This document shows, in pieces, positions 29,503 to 39,012 of a stretch of 64,000 nt of DNA. Location of the stretch: positions 18,639 to 82,638 of the forward strand of contig NZ_CP050856.1 in NCBI RefSeq assembly GCF_000821185.2. Reading direction: 5' to 3'. This DNA comes from Serratia symbiotica. Its GTDB lineage: Bacteria > Pseudomonadota > Gammaproteobacteria > Enterobacterales > Enterobacteriaceae. Both the position numbers and the translations under genes were made by a program. Position 1 is the first letter of the stretch, and each line of letters opens with the position of its first letter. The notes beneath the pieces are model-generated. The model had not been told where the DNA came from and ran no database searches. It saw only the letters and a list, made by a program, of their open reading frames with translations.

Positions 29503-32500
29503 ATGAACATGATGACTGATTCCTTAGCAGAACATTATGGCGATACGTCTCCCATCGCCATCATTGGCGCGGGCTGCCGTTTCCCGCAGGCTAACTCGCT
29601 GTTTGAGTTCTGGCGGCGCATCGCCGATGGTGAAGAGTTGATCTCACGCTTTGATGCAGACGCACTGACCGCCGCTGGGGTCGATCCCGCATTGTTGCAA
29701 CGACCGGACTATGTCCCTGCCGCTTCCATTATTGAAGACGCTGAGCGATTTGAGTGGCAGTTCTTTGGTTATTCGCGTCAGGAAGCCGAGAGCATCGATC
29801 CTCAGCAGCGACTGTTTTTGATGTGCGCCTGGGAAGCGCTGGAAATGGCGGGTTATCAACCGGGGGCACTTCAGGATCGCGTAGGCGTCATCGGCAGTTG
29901 TCGCATGAGCACATGGCAAACCGCTGACCCTGCCGACGCGCAGAATATCGTCAACCCTGCCACCTTCCAGAAGCTTATGGGCAACGATAAAGATTATCTG
30001 GCGACGCGCGTTGCTTACAAACTCGGTCTGCGAGGCCCGGCCTATACGGTACAAACAGCTTGCTCAAGCTCGTTGATTGCCACGCATCTGGCATGCGAAG
30101 CCATTGCCAGCGGTGAGGCCGATATGATGCTGGCAGGCGGTGCCAGCCTGAGCTTCCCGCAGCAGGCGGGTTACTTCCACCGCGAAGGGATGATCTTCTC
30201 GCGTGACGGACATTGCCGCCCATTCTCAGCGGAAGCTGACGGTACGTTGGTGGCTAATGGTGCCGGTGTCGTGCTGCTGAAGCGCCTCGATCGCGCGGTG
30301 CAGGATGGCGATGCGATTTTGGCGGTTATCCGCAGTACTGCAAGCAATAACGACGGCTGCGATAAAGCGGGTTTCACCGCCCCATCGCTGGCCGGACAAC
30401 GAGAAGTGATTCAGGATGCGCTGGCGATGGCGGGCATCAGCGCAGATACCATCGGTTTGGTGGAGGCACACGGCACGGCCACGCCCTTAGGCGACCCGCT
30501 GGAGATTGCCGCGTTGACCGAAGCATGGGCGCCCGCGTCCCCTGCTACCGGCCAGGCCGCGATTGGCTCATTGAAGAGTAATCTCGGCCACCTGGATACC
30601 GCCGCTGGCGTGGGCAGTTTAATCAAGGCGAGCCTGGCATTGTGGCAGCAGCAAATCCCGCCGACGTTGCATTTCAGCTCACCCAATCCGGCGATTGATT
30701 TCAGCCGTACGCCGTTCCGCGTGCCCACCCACATTGAACCCTGGCCGCTGCCCCAAAATGGCTGGCATCGTGCAGCCGTAAGCGCTTTTGGTATTGGTGG
30801 CAGCAATGCCCATGCCATTTTGGAGGCCGCCCCCGCCCGCAGGGCAACGGCAACGCACGCCGAGGTCTATCCCCTGTTGCTTTCAGCGCGCACGCCTGCC
30901 GCATTGCGTGCATTGGCTCAGCAGCATGCTGCGCGTCTTAGCGATCGTGAACCCGGTTTCTGCACCCACGACTATGCAGCCACAGGGCTTTATCACCGCA
31001 CGCTTTTCTCATGTCGCGTGCTGCTGCTGGCGAGCGATGCCGATGGTTGGTTAGCACAGTTGCTGGATCTGCTGGAGGAGACTGAAGACGCACCCCTGAA
31101 CAAAGTATGGGTGGCGGATGCGCTGACGCTTTCTGATGATCAATATCAGCAGTGGGAACAACAGCTGATGACAGATTCTCCTGACTGGCAGTCGTTGTTT
31201 ACGCGTGCAGAACGCCGCGCGCTATTGCCCGTCGCCCCGTTTGAAGGGGAAGTTTGCGATCCCCGTCGCCCTGGAATACAGGATGAAGCCTCGCGATGGG
31301 GCAGCTTAACAGCGGTGGGACATCGCAGTGCCGACACGCTGGGCGCGCAGTTGGATCTGAGCGTACTGGATGAGGAAACCCGCTGTATCAATGCCCTGCA
31401 TTGTCATTACGTTAGTGCGCTATTTGAGCCACTTCCGCTGGAACAGTCGCTGGGTGATTGCACCGAGATCATAGCGCGGCTGCACATTCCGGCACGCTAC
31501 ACCGATCTGATGCAGCGCATGCTGTGCGATCTTACAGCGGCAGGCGTCATCAACCTCACCGTTGATGGCTATGCGCTTCGCCATCGCCCAGAAGTTGATG
31601 CTGAAAACTGGCTGATGCGCATGCGTGAGGTGGGTTATCACCATCTCGCAGCGTTGATTGCACGCACTGGGCCTGAGCTTGGCAGGATGTTACGCGGGGA
31701 CGTCGATCCGGTTAGCGTCGTCTTTCCCGCTGCTGCCACCGATGATGTGGAGCATATGTATCAAGAACAGCCATGGTCACGCTATTTCAACAGTCTGGCG
31801 GCAGCGACACTGCAAAACTTTGCGGAAAACAGCGCCGTGCCAATCAGTGTGCTGGAGATTGGTGGAGGCACGGGCGGAACGACGCGGGATCTACTTGAGG
31901 CGTTGCCCACTGGCCGCTGCAAGCGCTACACCTTCACCGACGTTGGCACGCTGTTCTTACAAAAGGCGCAGGTTAAGTTCAGTGATTATGACTTCATGGA
32001 GTATCAGCCTTTTGACATGGAGCTTTCACCCGAAAGCCAGGGGCTCAGTCTTGGCCGTTATGATCTGATCGTGGCGGCCAATGTGCTGCATAACAGCGCC
32101 GATTTGCGCCAGTTGTTTCGCCGGCTCGCGCCGCTATTGAAGCCTGAAGGCATTTTCATGCTGCGTGAAATCACGGCGCCGAAAAAGCTGTTTGATTTCG
32201 TGTTTGGTGCATTGGTGCCGCCTATTGCCGACACGGCGCAGCGTCACGGTGAGCTGTTCGCGTCAGCAGAAGACTGGCAGGCAGCCCTAAACGAGGCTGG
32301 ATTCACCCGCTTTGATGCCTTCCCGGGGCGTGACACACCGGCATTTGCGCTCGGTGAACAGATTCTTATGGCGCAACGTGCCCCTGAAGCCTCGTCTCTC
32401 CACGTTGACTCCACTGCCACACTCTCTTTAACCATTGAGCTGGCAGAGGGAGCGGAGTGGCAGGCTACCCATCTGTTACAAGCGGTGCAGCAGGCATTGC

Positions 32501-35500
32501 CTCGGCAATCGGGCCAGCAGCTCTGTGTCGGAGAGTGGTTATGCAATCCCGTGGGAGCCCCTTCACCGCTGACGCTGAGTGTGGTGCAACAGGGTGAACA
32601 CCTCCACGTCCAGGCGGAAGGCATACCGTTGATGCAAGCGCGCTGGCGCCGCACGCGAACTCAGGCACCTGACTGCCTTGCCTTCCATAACCTGCTGCCA
32701 CGCCCATGGCAACCGCAGGGTGGGCTGTGGCGCTGGCAATGGCAAACCGCAGTGTTAAGCGCACCGGCTGAAGGCCTACCTGAAACACTGAGCGTGCCGG
32801 ATGAACCCGGTGCGCAGGACGGCTTTTATCAAACATTGCGCCATTGGCTGAAAGCGGCGACAGAAGAGAGTGTGCTGATTTTGGTGGCAGAACGGCTATT
32901 CGATGAGACCCATCAACACGCAGCCGACTGGCTGCCGGGTTTCCTTGCCGTGGCACGCCATGAATATCCACACTGTCGTCTCACGCTGGTTGAGGGGAAT
33001 GCCACGCAGGCAGCTAAAGACGCGGCCTGTTTCGCAACGATGCCTGATCCGGTCTTACGCTGGCATGAGAATCGCTGGCAAAGCCAAAAATTGGTTAGCG
33101 TACCCTACGAACCCCTGTCACATCATGTCGTACAGGATACGCAGCTGTTTATTGGACTGACACCTACCGGGCTGGCGGTTGCCAGTCAACAGGTGGCAAA
33201 CGGAGCGAAAAAGCTGCTTTTCCTGGTGCGTCGCGATCCACGTCCAGCGGAAGTGGCGCTGATGGCACACTGGCGAGCGTGTGGTGTTGAGGTGATCGTG
33301 GATACTGATGGTGATGTTGCTGATGGCGGGGCCTTTGATGCCGCGCTCCAGCGCATGGCACAGCACGGCCCCATAGATACGCTCTGGCATTTAGTCGGCA
33401 GCATAGACGACCGCCCTATCAGTGAACTGGACTGGTCTGCTTTGCAGTCGGTGTACCATCTGCGTGTCTCCACCGCACGGCGCCTGGCTGCGCATCAGGC
33501 CTTGCTCTCACCTGCCTGCACCGTTTATTTCTCTTCTGCTGCCAGCGTGATGGGTCCACGCGGCCAGGCCGCGCACGCCAGTGCTTGCTGGGCGCTGGAA
33601 CAGTTGGCCAGCAAGCGTTGTGTCGCGGGTTATGACACCCTCGCCGTCGCTTGGGGGTTGTGGCAGGTCACTGAGTCGCTTTCACCTCAGCAACATGCTG
33701 CATTGGCACAGCGCGGCATGTTACCGCTGGCGACCGACGTAGCGATGAATCTGCTTGAGCAAGCTCGGGTCGCGCCTTGGCCAGCCGTGGCGGCGATGCA
33801 AGTGGATTGCGAGCGTTTGCAGCAATCGGGCATCAGTGCAGCCGATCGCGTGCAGTTTGCCGCACTGCTGTCTGATACTGACGCCACCCAACCTTCCGAG
33901 GCACCCACAACCACAGCTGACGATCTTGATTGTTATCTGCGTGGCGTGCTGGCTAAACAACTCAACTGTGCCGCCGATACCATTCACGACCACAGCAATC
34001 TGGTACAGCTTGGTCTCGATTCACTGCTGTTCCTTGATCTCAACGAAACCTTGGGCAGCGATCTCGGGATCAAACTCAACGCGGAAAGCGTACTGAAAGC
34101 GGGCACCGTGCTGGAGCTGAAACAGGCTATTCAGGCGGCAACAGTACCCGCCAAAGAAGATCAAAGCCTGCTGCGTCAGCGTCTGCAACAACTGGAGCGG
34201 CATCAGCCAGGTTGGCTTGATGCACGCGGCGACGTCATGCCACAGCCTGAAGGCACCGTGGCGTTAACACCCTTGCAGCGCGTGCGCTGGCAGCATTTTT
34301 CCACTCAGCCACAAATCCTCTATGTTGAGTACGACAAACCGGCAACCTTTCCACTGGAGGCCTTTATCGCGGGCTGGCAGCAATTAATCACGCGTCATTC
34401 GTGGCTACGCTGCTGTATCAATGCAAACGGTGAAATTGTTACCTCTGATGCCACGCAAACCCTTGATGTGTGTCGTCATGACTGGCGACATGAGACTGAG
34501 CAGGCATTGCACATCAAGTTGCAGGAGATGCGAGTGACAATGTCACGTGAGAAAATTGATCTTAGCCAGCCTCAACCACTGCAACTCGCCATTGTTCAAA
34601 GTGAAGCAGGCTATCGCATCGCGATTGCCATCAGCACCTTATTGATCGATATCGAGAGCTTCCGCGTACTGCTGCGTGAGCTGTATCAGTTCATCATTCA
34701 TCCCGCGCAGCGCCAACCCGCGTTGGCGTTTACACCGCACAGCTATCAGCGGACGGTGCTGGCGCTGGCAGATACAACAGCTACGCCGTTGGCGATGACT
34801 CCCCCTTCATTGCCCTGGAAAAAAGGAGAGGCATCGGCTGCATTCGACATCTGGCGCGATGCTTTACCTGCTCAGCAGTGGTTAGCACTTAAGCAACAAG
34901 GTGACAATTTTGGCGTATCAGGCAGCGATATACTGCTGGCGGCTTGGGCCCTGACGCTGCGTGACTGGTTGCAACAACCCACTTTGCAATTACGTATGAA
35001 TTACACCGACCGTCTGCCTTTGCATCCGCACAGTTCACAACTGGTGACGGATGCCAGTACCTTACTGCCGGTGACACTGACGCTGGTAGACCGCAGCAGC
35101 TTCCTGCAGCTGGCGGAAAGCGTCGGGCAACAGCGTCTGGAACACTTGCAACAGACTCTGCCGGGCAGTGAGTCAGAAGTGGTTTATCTGACCCAGTTAC
35201 CGGTTGCTTTTACCAGCCTGCTCGGTGTTCGGCACGCCTATTCAATACCTGAAGTTTCAGACCCACTGCTCGGTATGCCTGATTATGAGTATGCGACTCA
35301 GGCCTGTACTCCGCTGCATTTACAGGCGCTGGAAGAAGAGAGTGCGCTGCTGTTCAACATCGATCAACAAATCGGTTGGTTACCGGACGCACTGGGCGAA
35401 ATTGCGATGCTGACGTTACGCCAGTTGCTGGAGACGCTGGCATCGGGTGAAGATGCCTGGCATGCGCCACTGGATCAGCTGTTGCCGCCGGATAGCGATA

Positions 35501-35532
35501 TCCTGACGCTGGTGCAGCAGGAGGTGCTATGA
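29503..35532 (+). CDS. PKS KS-MT-KR-ACP-Cy-like, HMWP1-like without AT
   Basis: 2009 residues; ATG with AGGA upstream. Approximate domains: 16-443 ketosynthase with QTACSSS, EAHGTATPLGDP and SNLGH intact; 443-600 linker where an acyltransferase would be expected but no GHSxG unit is present; 600-970 C-methyltransferase (VLEIGGGTGG near 784); 1210-1430 ketoreductase-like, with the cofactor loop altered and the catalytic Tyr and Asn positions reading His and Cys (AAHASAC); 1473-1545 ACP (LGLDSLLFLDL); 1585-1993 condensation/cyclisation-like domain whose D-x4-D-x2-S motif reads STLLIDIES. It parallels the KS-AT-MT-KR-ACP half of HMWP1, which adds a malonyl unit with two methyl groups. Here malonyl loading must come in trans, perhaps from the AT of the upstream protein. 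Confidence 0.88.
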   Translation: MNMMTDSLAEHYGDTSPIAIIGAGCRFPQANSLFEFWRRIADGEELISRFDADALTAAGVDPALLQRPDYVPAASIIEDAERFEWQFFGYSRQEAESIDPQQRLFLMCAWEALEMAGYQPGALQDRVGVIGSCRMSTWQTADPADAQNIVNPATFQKLMGNDKDYLATRVAYKLGLRGPAYTVQTACSSSLIATHLACEAIASGEADMMLAGGASLSFPQQAGYFHREGMIFSRDGHCRPFSAEADGTLVANGAGVVLLKRLDRAVQDGDAILAVIRSTASNNDGCDKAGFTAPSLAGQREVIQDALAMAGISADTIGLVEAHGTATPLGDPLEIAALTEAWAPASPATGQAAIGSLKSNLGHLDTAAGVGSLIKASLALWQQQIPPTLHFSSPNPAIDFSRTPFRVPTHIEPWPLPQNGWHRAAVSAFGIGGSNAHAILEAAPARRATATHAEVYPLLLSARTPAALRALAQQHAARLSDREPGFCTHDYAATGLYHRTLFSCRVLLLASDADGWLAQLLDLLEETEDAPLNKVWVADALTLSDDQYQQWEQQLMTDSPDWQSLFTRAERRALLPVAPFEGEVCDPRRPGIQDEASRWGSLTAVGHRSADTLGAQLDLSVLDEETRCINALHCHYVSALFEPLPLEQSLGDCTEIIARLHIPARYTDLMQRMLCDLTAAGVINLTVDGYALRHRPEVDAENWLMRMREVGYHHLAALIARTGPELGRMLRGDVDPVSVVFPAAATDDVEHMYQEQPWSRYFNSLAAATLQNFAENSAVPISVLEIGGGTGGTTRDLLEALPTGRCKRYTFTDVGTLFLQKAQVKFSDYDFMEYQPFDMELSPESQGLSLGRYDLIVAANVLHNSADLRQLFRRLAPLLKPEGIFMLREITAPKKLFDFVFGALVPPIADTAQRHGELFASAEDWQAALNEAGFTRFDAFPGRDTPAFALGEQILMAQRAPEASSLHVDSTATLSLTIELAEGAEWQATHLLQAVQQALPRQSGQQLCVGEWLCNPVGAPSPLTLSVVQQGEHLHVQAEGIPLMQARWRRTRTQAPDCLAFHNLLPRPWQPQGGLWRWQWQTAVLSAPAEGLPETLSVPDEPGAQDGFYQTLRHWLKAATEESVLILVAERLFDETHQHAADWLPGFLAVARHEYPHCRLTLVEGNATQAAKDAACFATMPDPVLRWHENRWQSQKLVSVPYEPLSHHVVQDTQLFIGLTPTGLAVASQQVANGAKKLLFLVRRDPRPAEVALMAHWRACGVEVIVDTDGDVADGGAFDAALQRMAQHGPIDTLWHLVGSIDDRPISELDWSALQSVYHLRVSTARRLAAHQALLSPACTVYFSSAASVMGPRGQAAHASACWALEQLASKRCVAGYDTLAVAWGLWQVTESLSPQQHAALAQRGMLPLATDVAMNLLEQARVAPWPAVAAMQVDCERLQQSGISAADRVQFAALLSDTDATQPSEAPTTTADDLDCYLRGVLAKQLNCAADTIHDHSNLVQLGLDSLLFLDLNETLGSDLGIKLNAESVLKAGTVLELKQAIQAATVPAKEDQSLLRQRLQQLERHQPGWLDARGDVMPQPEGTVALTPLQRVRWQHFSTQPQILYVEYDKPATFPLEAFIAGWQQLITRHSWLRCCINANGEIVTSDATQTLDVCRHDWRHETEQALHIKLQEMRVTMSREKIDLSQPQPLQLAIVQSEAGYRIAIAISTLLIDIESFRVLLRELYQFIIHPAQRQPALAFTPHSYQRTVLALADTTATPLAMTPPSLPWKKGEASAAFDIWRDALPAQQWLALKQQGDNFGVSGSDILLAAWALTLRDWLQQPTLQLRMNYTDRLPLHPHSSQLVTDASTLLPVTLTLVDRSSFLQLAESVGQQRLEHLQQTLPGSESEVVYLTQLPVAFTSLLGVRHAYSIPEVSDPLLGMPDYEYATQACTPLHLQALEEESALLFNIDQQIGWLPDALGEIAMLTLRQLLETLASGEDAWHAPLDQLLPPDSDILTLVQQEVL

Positions 35533-36650
35533 GTCTGAGACCTTCAGCAGTATTGTGTGGCACGCGCTTTGGCGAGCACTATCTGGCTGCGTTGGTTCAC
35601 CCCGACTCCCCGCTGCGCCTGGCGGGGATTCTGGCGCGTGGCAGTGAGCGCTCTTGCTTGCTGGCAGAGAAATTCGGTGTGCCGCTGTGGCGCAGCATTG
35701 CAGAGATTGATACCTCGGTCACGGTTGGCTGCGTTGCCGTGCGGAGCCGTATGGTGGGTGGTGACGGCAGTGCGTTGGCGGAAGCGCTGTTGCGGCGTGG
35801 TTTGTGTATATTACAAGAACATCCGCTGCATCCCGGTGAGGCAGCAAGACTGCAAACGCTGGCGACACAACAGGGCGTGCGTTACCACATTAATAGTTTC
35901 TATCCGCAGCTGCCCGCGGCGCGACGCTTTATCAACTACGTACGTGCATGGCGCCAGCAGCAGACGTTGCAAATTATCGAAATCACCACCAGTTTGCAGC
36001 TGCTTTATTCGGCGCTGGATATTGTCGGCCATGCGCTGGGTACGCTGCAGGCTGGTAGCTTTGTGGCATCTCCCGCGCCTGGGCACCACGGCTGGCCAAT
36101 GCGTCAGCTACAAGGCGTGATTGCGGGTATTCCCGTGTTGATTAACCTGCAGACTACCCTCGATCCGCGCGATCCTGATCATCACAGCCTGGTGATGCAT
36201 CGCATCTCATGTGGCAACACCTCCGGCAACGTGTGCCTGACAGGCAGCTTCGGACCTGTGGTGTGGACGCATGCTATTTACGCACCGAATTATCATCAGG
36301 ATGATGCGCAATCCTCTTGGCTGCTGTCTCCAGAGGTGCATCAGCAACGCCACTACAACCAACAGCCAGGTGCCCTGCTATTGGGATCGCCTCGTGGGCA
36401 AAGCCTCAATGAGCTGGTCGTGGATGCATTTCCTCGAGGCCTGCACTGCGCCTTTGCCGAGCTGCTCGATACTGAATCCCCCATCTGGCAGCAACCTCAG
36501 TGGTGGCGCGATCACGGTGCCTTATGGCTCGACATCATGCGTCAGATTGGTGAGCCAGTGACACAACACTTCACCGCGCCAGAGCGACCCGCACCCGATC
36601 CGGTGGTGTGGGCTGCTGAACTGAAGGAGGACGATCATGACAGCGTCTGA
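35529..36650 (+). CDS. ybtU: YbtU/Irp3-like thiazolinyl imide reductase
   Basis: A 373-residue NADPH-type oxidoreductase related to YbtU (Irp3) and PchG, which reduce one thiazoline ring to a thiazolidine while the chain is bound to the synthetase. Shared landmarks with Irp3 are visible: FGE-x-YL-x-A at residue 13, L-A-x-GS-x-RS, CVAVRSRMVGG, LQEHPLHP near residue 100, NSFYPQ, a TTS-x-QLLYS-x-LD stretch, LDP-D-x-D-HSL-x-MHR and GPV-x-W. The canonical GxGxxG of the N-terminal Rossmann fold is poor, as in the family. The ATG overlaps the stop of the preceding PKS gene (ATGA), so translation is coupled. Predicted site of action: the second ring made by the large synthase. Confidence 0.85.
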   Translation: MSLRPSAVLCGTRFGEHYLAALVHPDSPLRLAGILARGSERSCLLAEKFGVPLWRSIAEIDTSVTVGCVAVRSRMVGGDGSALAEALLRRGLCILQEHPLHPGEAARLQTLATQQGVRYHINSFYPQLPAARRFINYVRAWRQQQTLQIIEITTSLQLLYSALDIVGHALGTLQAGSFVASPAPGHHGWPMRQLQGVIAGIPVLINLQTTLDPRDPDHHSLVMHRISCGNTSGNVCLTGSFGPVVWTHAIYAPNYHQDDAQSSWLLSPEVHQQRHYNQQPGALLLGSPRGQSLNELVVDAFPRGLHCAFAELLDTESPIWQQPQWWRDHGALWLDIMRQIGEPVTQHFTAPERPAPDPVVWAAELKEDDHDSV

Positions 36651-39012
36651 TGATATTTACCGCGAACTGGGCACATTGCTGGAGCAGGCAGGTATTGCAG
36701 AACACGCGCTGTTTCTTAACTGGGGTTATCAGGAGCCAGGCACCCTCCCGTTAACGCCTGGTGAAAGTCAACGCCAACTGGTCCTGCAACTGGTGGGCGA
36801 TACGCCCGTCAATGGACGTCAGGTGCTTGACGTGGGTTGTGGACGAGGCGGTGCGGCGGCCCTGATGCTGGAGTGCTTTAAACCCACAAGCGTGACCGGC
36901 ATTGATCTCAGCTCTGGCAATATCGCATTTTGCCGTCAACGCTATCGCCATCCACGCCTGCGTTTTCGCGTAGCGGATGCCTGTTTACTTCCGCAGGCTG
37001 ATGCCAGTGTTGATCTGCTACTGAATATCGAATCGTCTGGCGCTTATCAGCAACTCTCCGACTTCTGGCGAGAAGTCTGGCGCGTATTGAAACCGGGCGG
37101 CGACTTTCTCTATGCCGACCTGTTCACGGCTGAGAGTCTGAACGATGTGTTTACTGCGTTAACGTCACTGGGTTTTGAGATCACCTTGCAGCGATCCATT
37201 CGTCGTGAAGTGCTGGCAGCACGTCGTCAGAATGGTGACCGGTTAGTCCAGCGTTTACTGGATTCTCAGAGCAAAGGTTTGAGCGAGAAAACGCTGCGCG
37301 ACTATTTTGCTCTGCCGGGTTCAGCGGTATTTGATGCGATGGAGAGTGGCCGGATTGAGTATTATTACGTGCGGCTGCATAAACCGCACGATGCCAAATC
37401 CGTTGGCCACTTACCGGCATCGCTTGAGACACGCTTGCATCAGCGTGTCGAACGACTCGCTGCTGCTGTTAAAGGCGAGGATAAGGTCTCAGGAACCGGT
37501 TATTTCCCACTGCAGACTCCCGATAGGGGCGCGGCGCTTAATCTGTTTGCGCTGCCGTATGCAGGCGGGGGGGCATCGATATACCGCGAGTGGGGACGTG
37601 ATGCGCACTGGCCTGCTGACTGGCATTTCTGCGCTCTGCAATTGCCGGGACGCGAAAACCGCATTGATGAATCGGGCTGTCCGCATATGTCGGATCTGGT
37701 GGCGGCTTTAGCTGAACAGATTGCGCCCTTTGCCCATCTTCCGTGGGCGCTGGTGGGATGCAGTTTGGGATGTAAGATTGCCTATGAACTGGCGCATTGG
37801 TTTGCAGCACGTCATCAACCTCCACGGCTGCTGTTTCTGATGGCCTGTCCTGCGCCGCATATACCGATTACCCATCGATTGTCAGCACTGGATGACGCCC
37901 AATTCGCGAAGGAAGTTGAGCGTTTGGGTGGCACACCGGAAGCGGTGATGCGCGATCCAGAGATGATGCGCACCGTCGGTAAAGCCCTGCGTGCAGATTG
38001 TGCGCTGGCGGAGAATTATGTGGCGCCCCAACGGTTACCCCTGTCAATTCCGGCGCTGCTGGTGCAAGCCGAGGATGACGCCCTCGTCAGCACAGAGCAA
38101 ATCGCCGCCTGGCAGCAGCACTTTGACGCTCCGGTGAGCGTGAAGACCCTGCGCGGCGGCCACTTTTTCCTGAGGCAGCATCGTGTATCGCTTGAGCAAC
38201 GACTGGTGGCTGCGCTTATTCCCGCACTGAATCCGCCGAAGGTGAAAACGTGGTTTCCTTTTGGTGCCCCCACCAAAGCGGGGTCGGTGATCTGTTTGCA
38301 CCACGCGGGTGGCAGTGCAGCAAGCTGGCGTGAATGGCTGCACCCTGCACGACAAGCCGGGCTGGAATTTTGTCCCGTTGAGTTGCCGGGACACGGCAGT
38401 CGCTATGCTGAGGATTGCATCAATGAACTAGAGGATCTGCTTGATCAGCTTGCCATTCTGATCTCGCAGGCTCCCCATCCGGTCACATTAATGGGACATA
38501 GCCTCGGCGCATTAATTGCGTTCACGCTGGCACAACGTTTGCCGGCTGAGTGGATAAACGGTGTCATTGTTTCAGCGCGTCGTCCACCGCAGCATGCTAC
38601 ACCTGCGCCGTGGCGTCATGAGATGTCAGATGATGCGCTGATTACCGAACTGAACTCGTTGGGCGGCACGCCCGACAGTGTGATGGCGCAACCGGAACTG
38701 CTAAAGTTGTTTGTACCCATCCTGCGCGCTGATTTCAGGCTGACCGAGCGCTATTTGCTTGATGACTATGCGCATCAGCGGCAATTACCTTTGATGATTT
38801 TGGGCGGAGCACAGGATCGAGAAGTCCCGGCCAGTGAGTTAGCCGCCTGGCGCAAATGGGGAAATAGGCATAGTGAGTATCATATGATGGAAGGCGATCA
38901 TTTTTTCCTTCACCAACATCAAGCTTCCATTCTGCCACTCCTCACACGCTGGCTTGCTGGCGGCGATAGCGACCGGGCGAAAGCCCATGCTGACGCTGAA
39001 AGAATCGACTGA
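36637..39012 (+). CDS. Methyltransferase fused to two type II thioesterases
   Basis: 791 residues with three parts. Residues 1-260 are a class I SAM methyltransferase (VLDVGCGRGG near 62, then TGIDLS, and VLKPGGDFLYAD). Residues 300-530 are an alpha/beta-hydrolase thioesterase like YbtT (LPYAGGGAS, LPGRE, nucleophile in GCSLG near 375, GGHFFL with the His). Residues 545-775 are a second thioesterase (LHHAGGSAASW, LPGHGSR, GHSLG near 620, GDHFFLHQH). YbtT is a single thioesterase that clears stalled carrier proteins. The fusion of a methyltransferase with two of them is unusual. The methyltransferase might methylate the thiazolidine nitrogen or a hydroxyl group. Starts 14 nt inside the reductase gene, with AAGGAGG upstream; the end overlaps the regulator gene. 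Confidence 0.85.
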   Translation: MTASDDIYRELGTLLEQAGIAEHALFLNWGYQEPGTLPLTPGESQRQLVLQLVGDTPVNGRQVLDVGCGRGGAAALMLECFKPTSVTGIDLSSGNIAFCRQRYRHPRLRFRVADACLLPQADASVDLLLNIESSGAYQQLSDFWREVWRVLKPGGDFLYADLFTAESLNDVFTALTSLGFEITLQRSIRREVLAARRQNGDRLVQRLLDSQSKGLSEKTLRDYFALPGSAVFDAMESGRIEYYYVRLHKPHDAKSVGHLPASLETRLHQRVERLAAAVKGEDKVSGTGYFPLQTPDRGAALNLFALPYAGGGASIYREWGRDAHWPADWHFCALQLPGRENRIDESGCPHMSDLVAALAEQIAPFAHLPWALVGCSLGCKIAYELAHWFAARHQPPRLLFLMACPAPHIPITHRLSALDDAQFAKEVERLGGTPEAVMRDPEMMRTVGKALRADCALAENYVAPQRLPLSIPALLVQAEDDALVSTEQIAAWQQHFDAPVSVKTLRGGHFFLRQHRVSLEQRLVAALIPALNPPKVKTWFPFGAPTKAGSVICLHHAGGSAASWREWLHPARQAGLEFCPVELPGHGSRYAEDCINELEDLLDQLAILISQAPHPVTLMGHSLGALIAFTLAQRLPAEWINGVIVSARRPPQHATPAPWRHEMSDDALITELNSLGGTPDSVMAQPELLKLFVPILRADFRLTERYLLDDYAHQRQLPLMILGGAQDREVPASELAAWRKWGNRHSEYHMMEGDHFFLHQHQASILPLLTRWLAGGDSDRAKAHADAERID

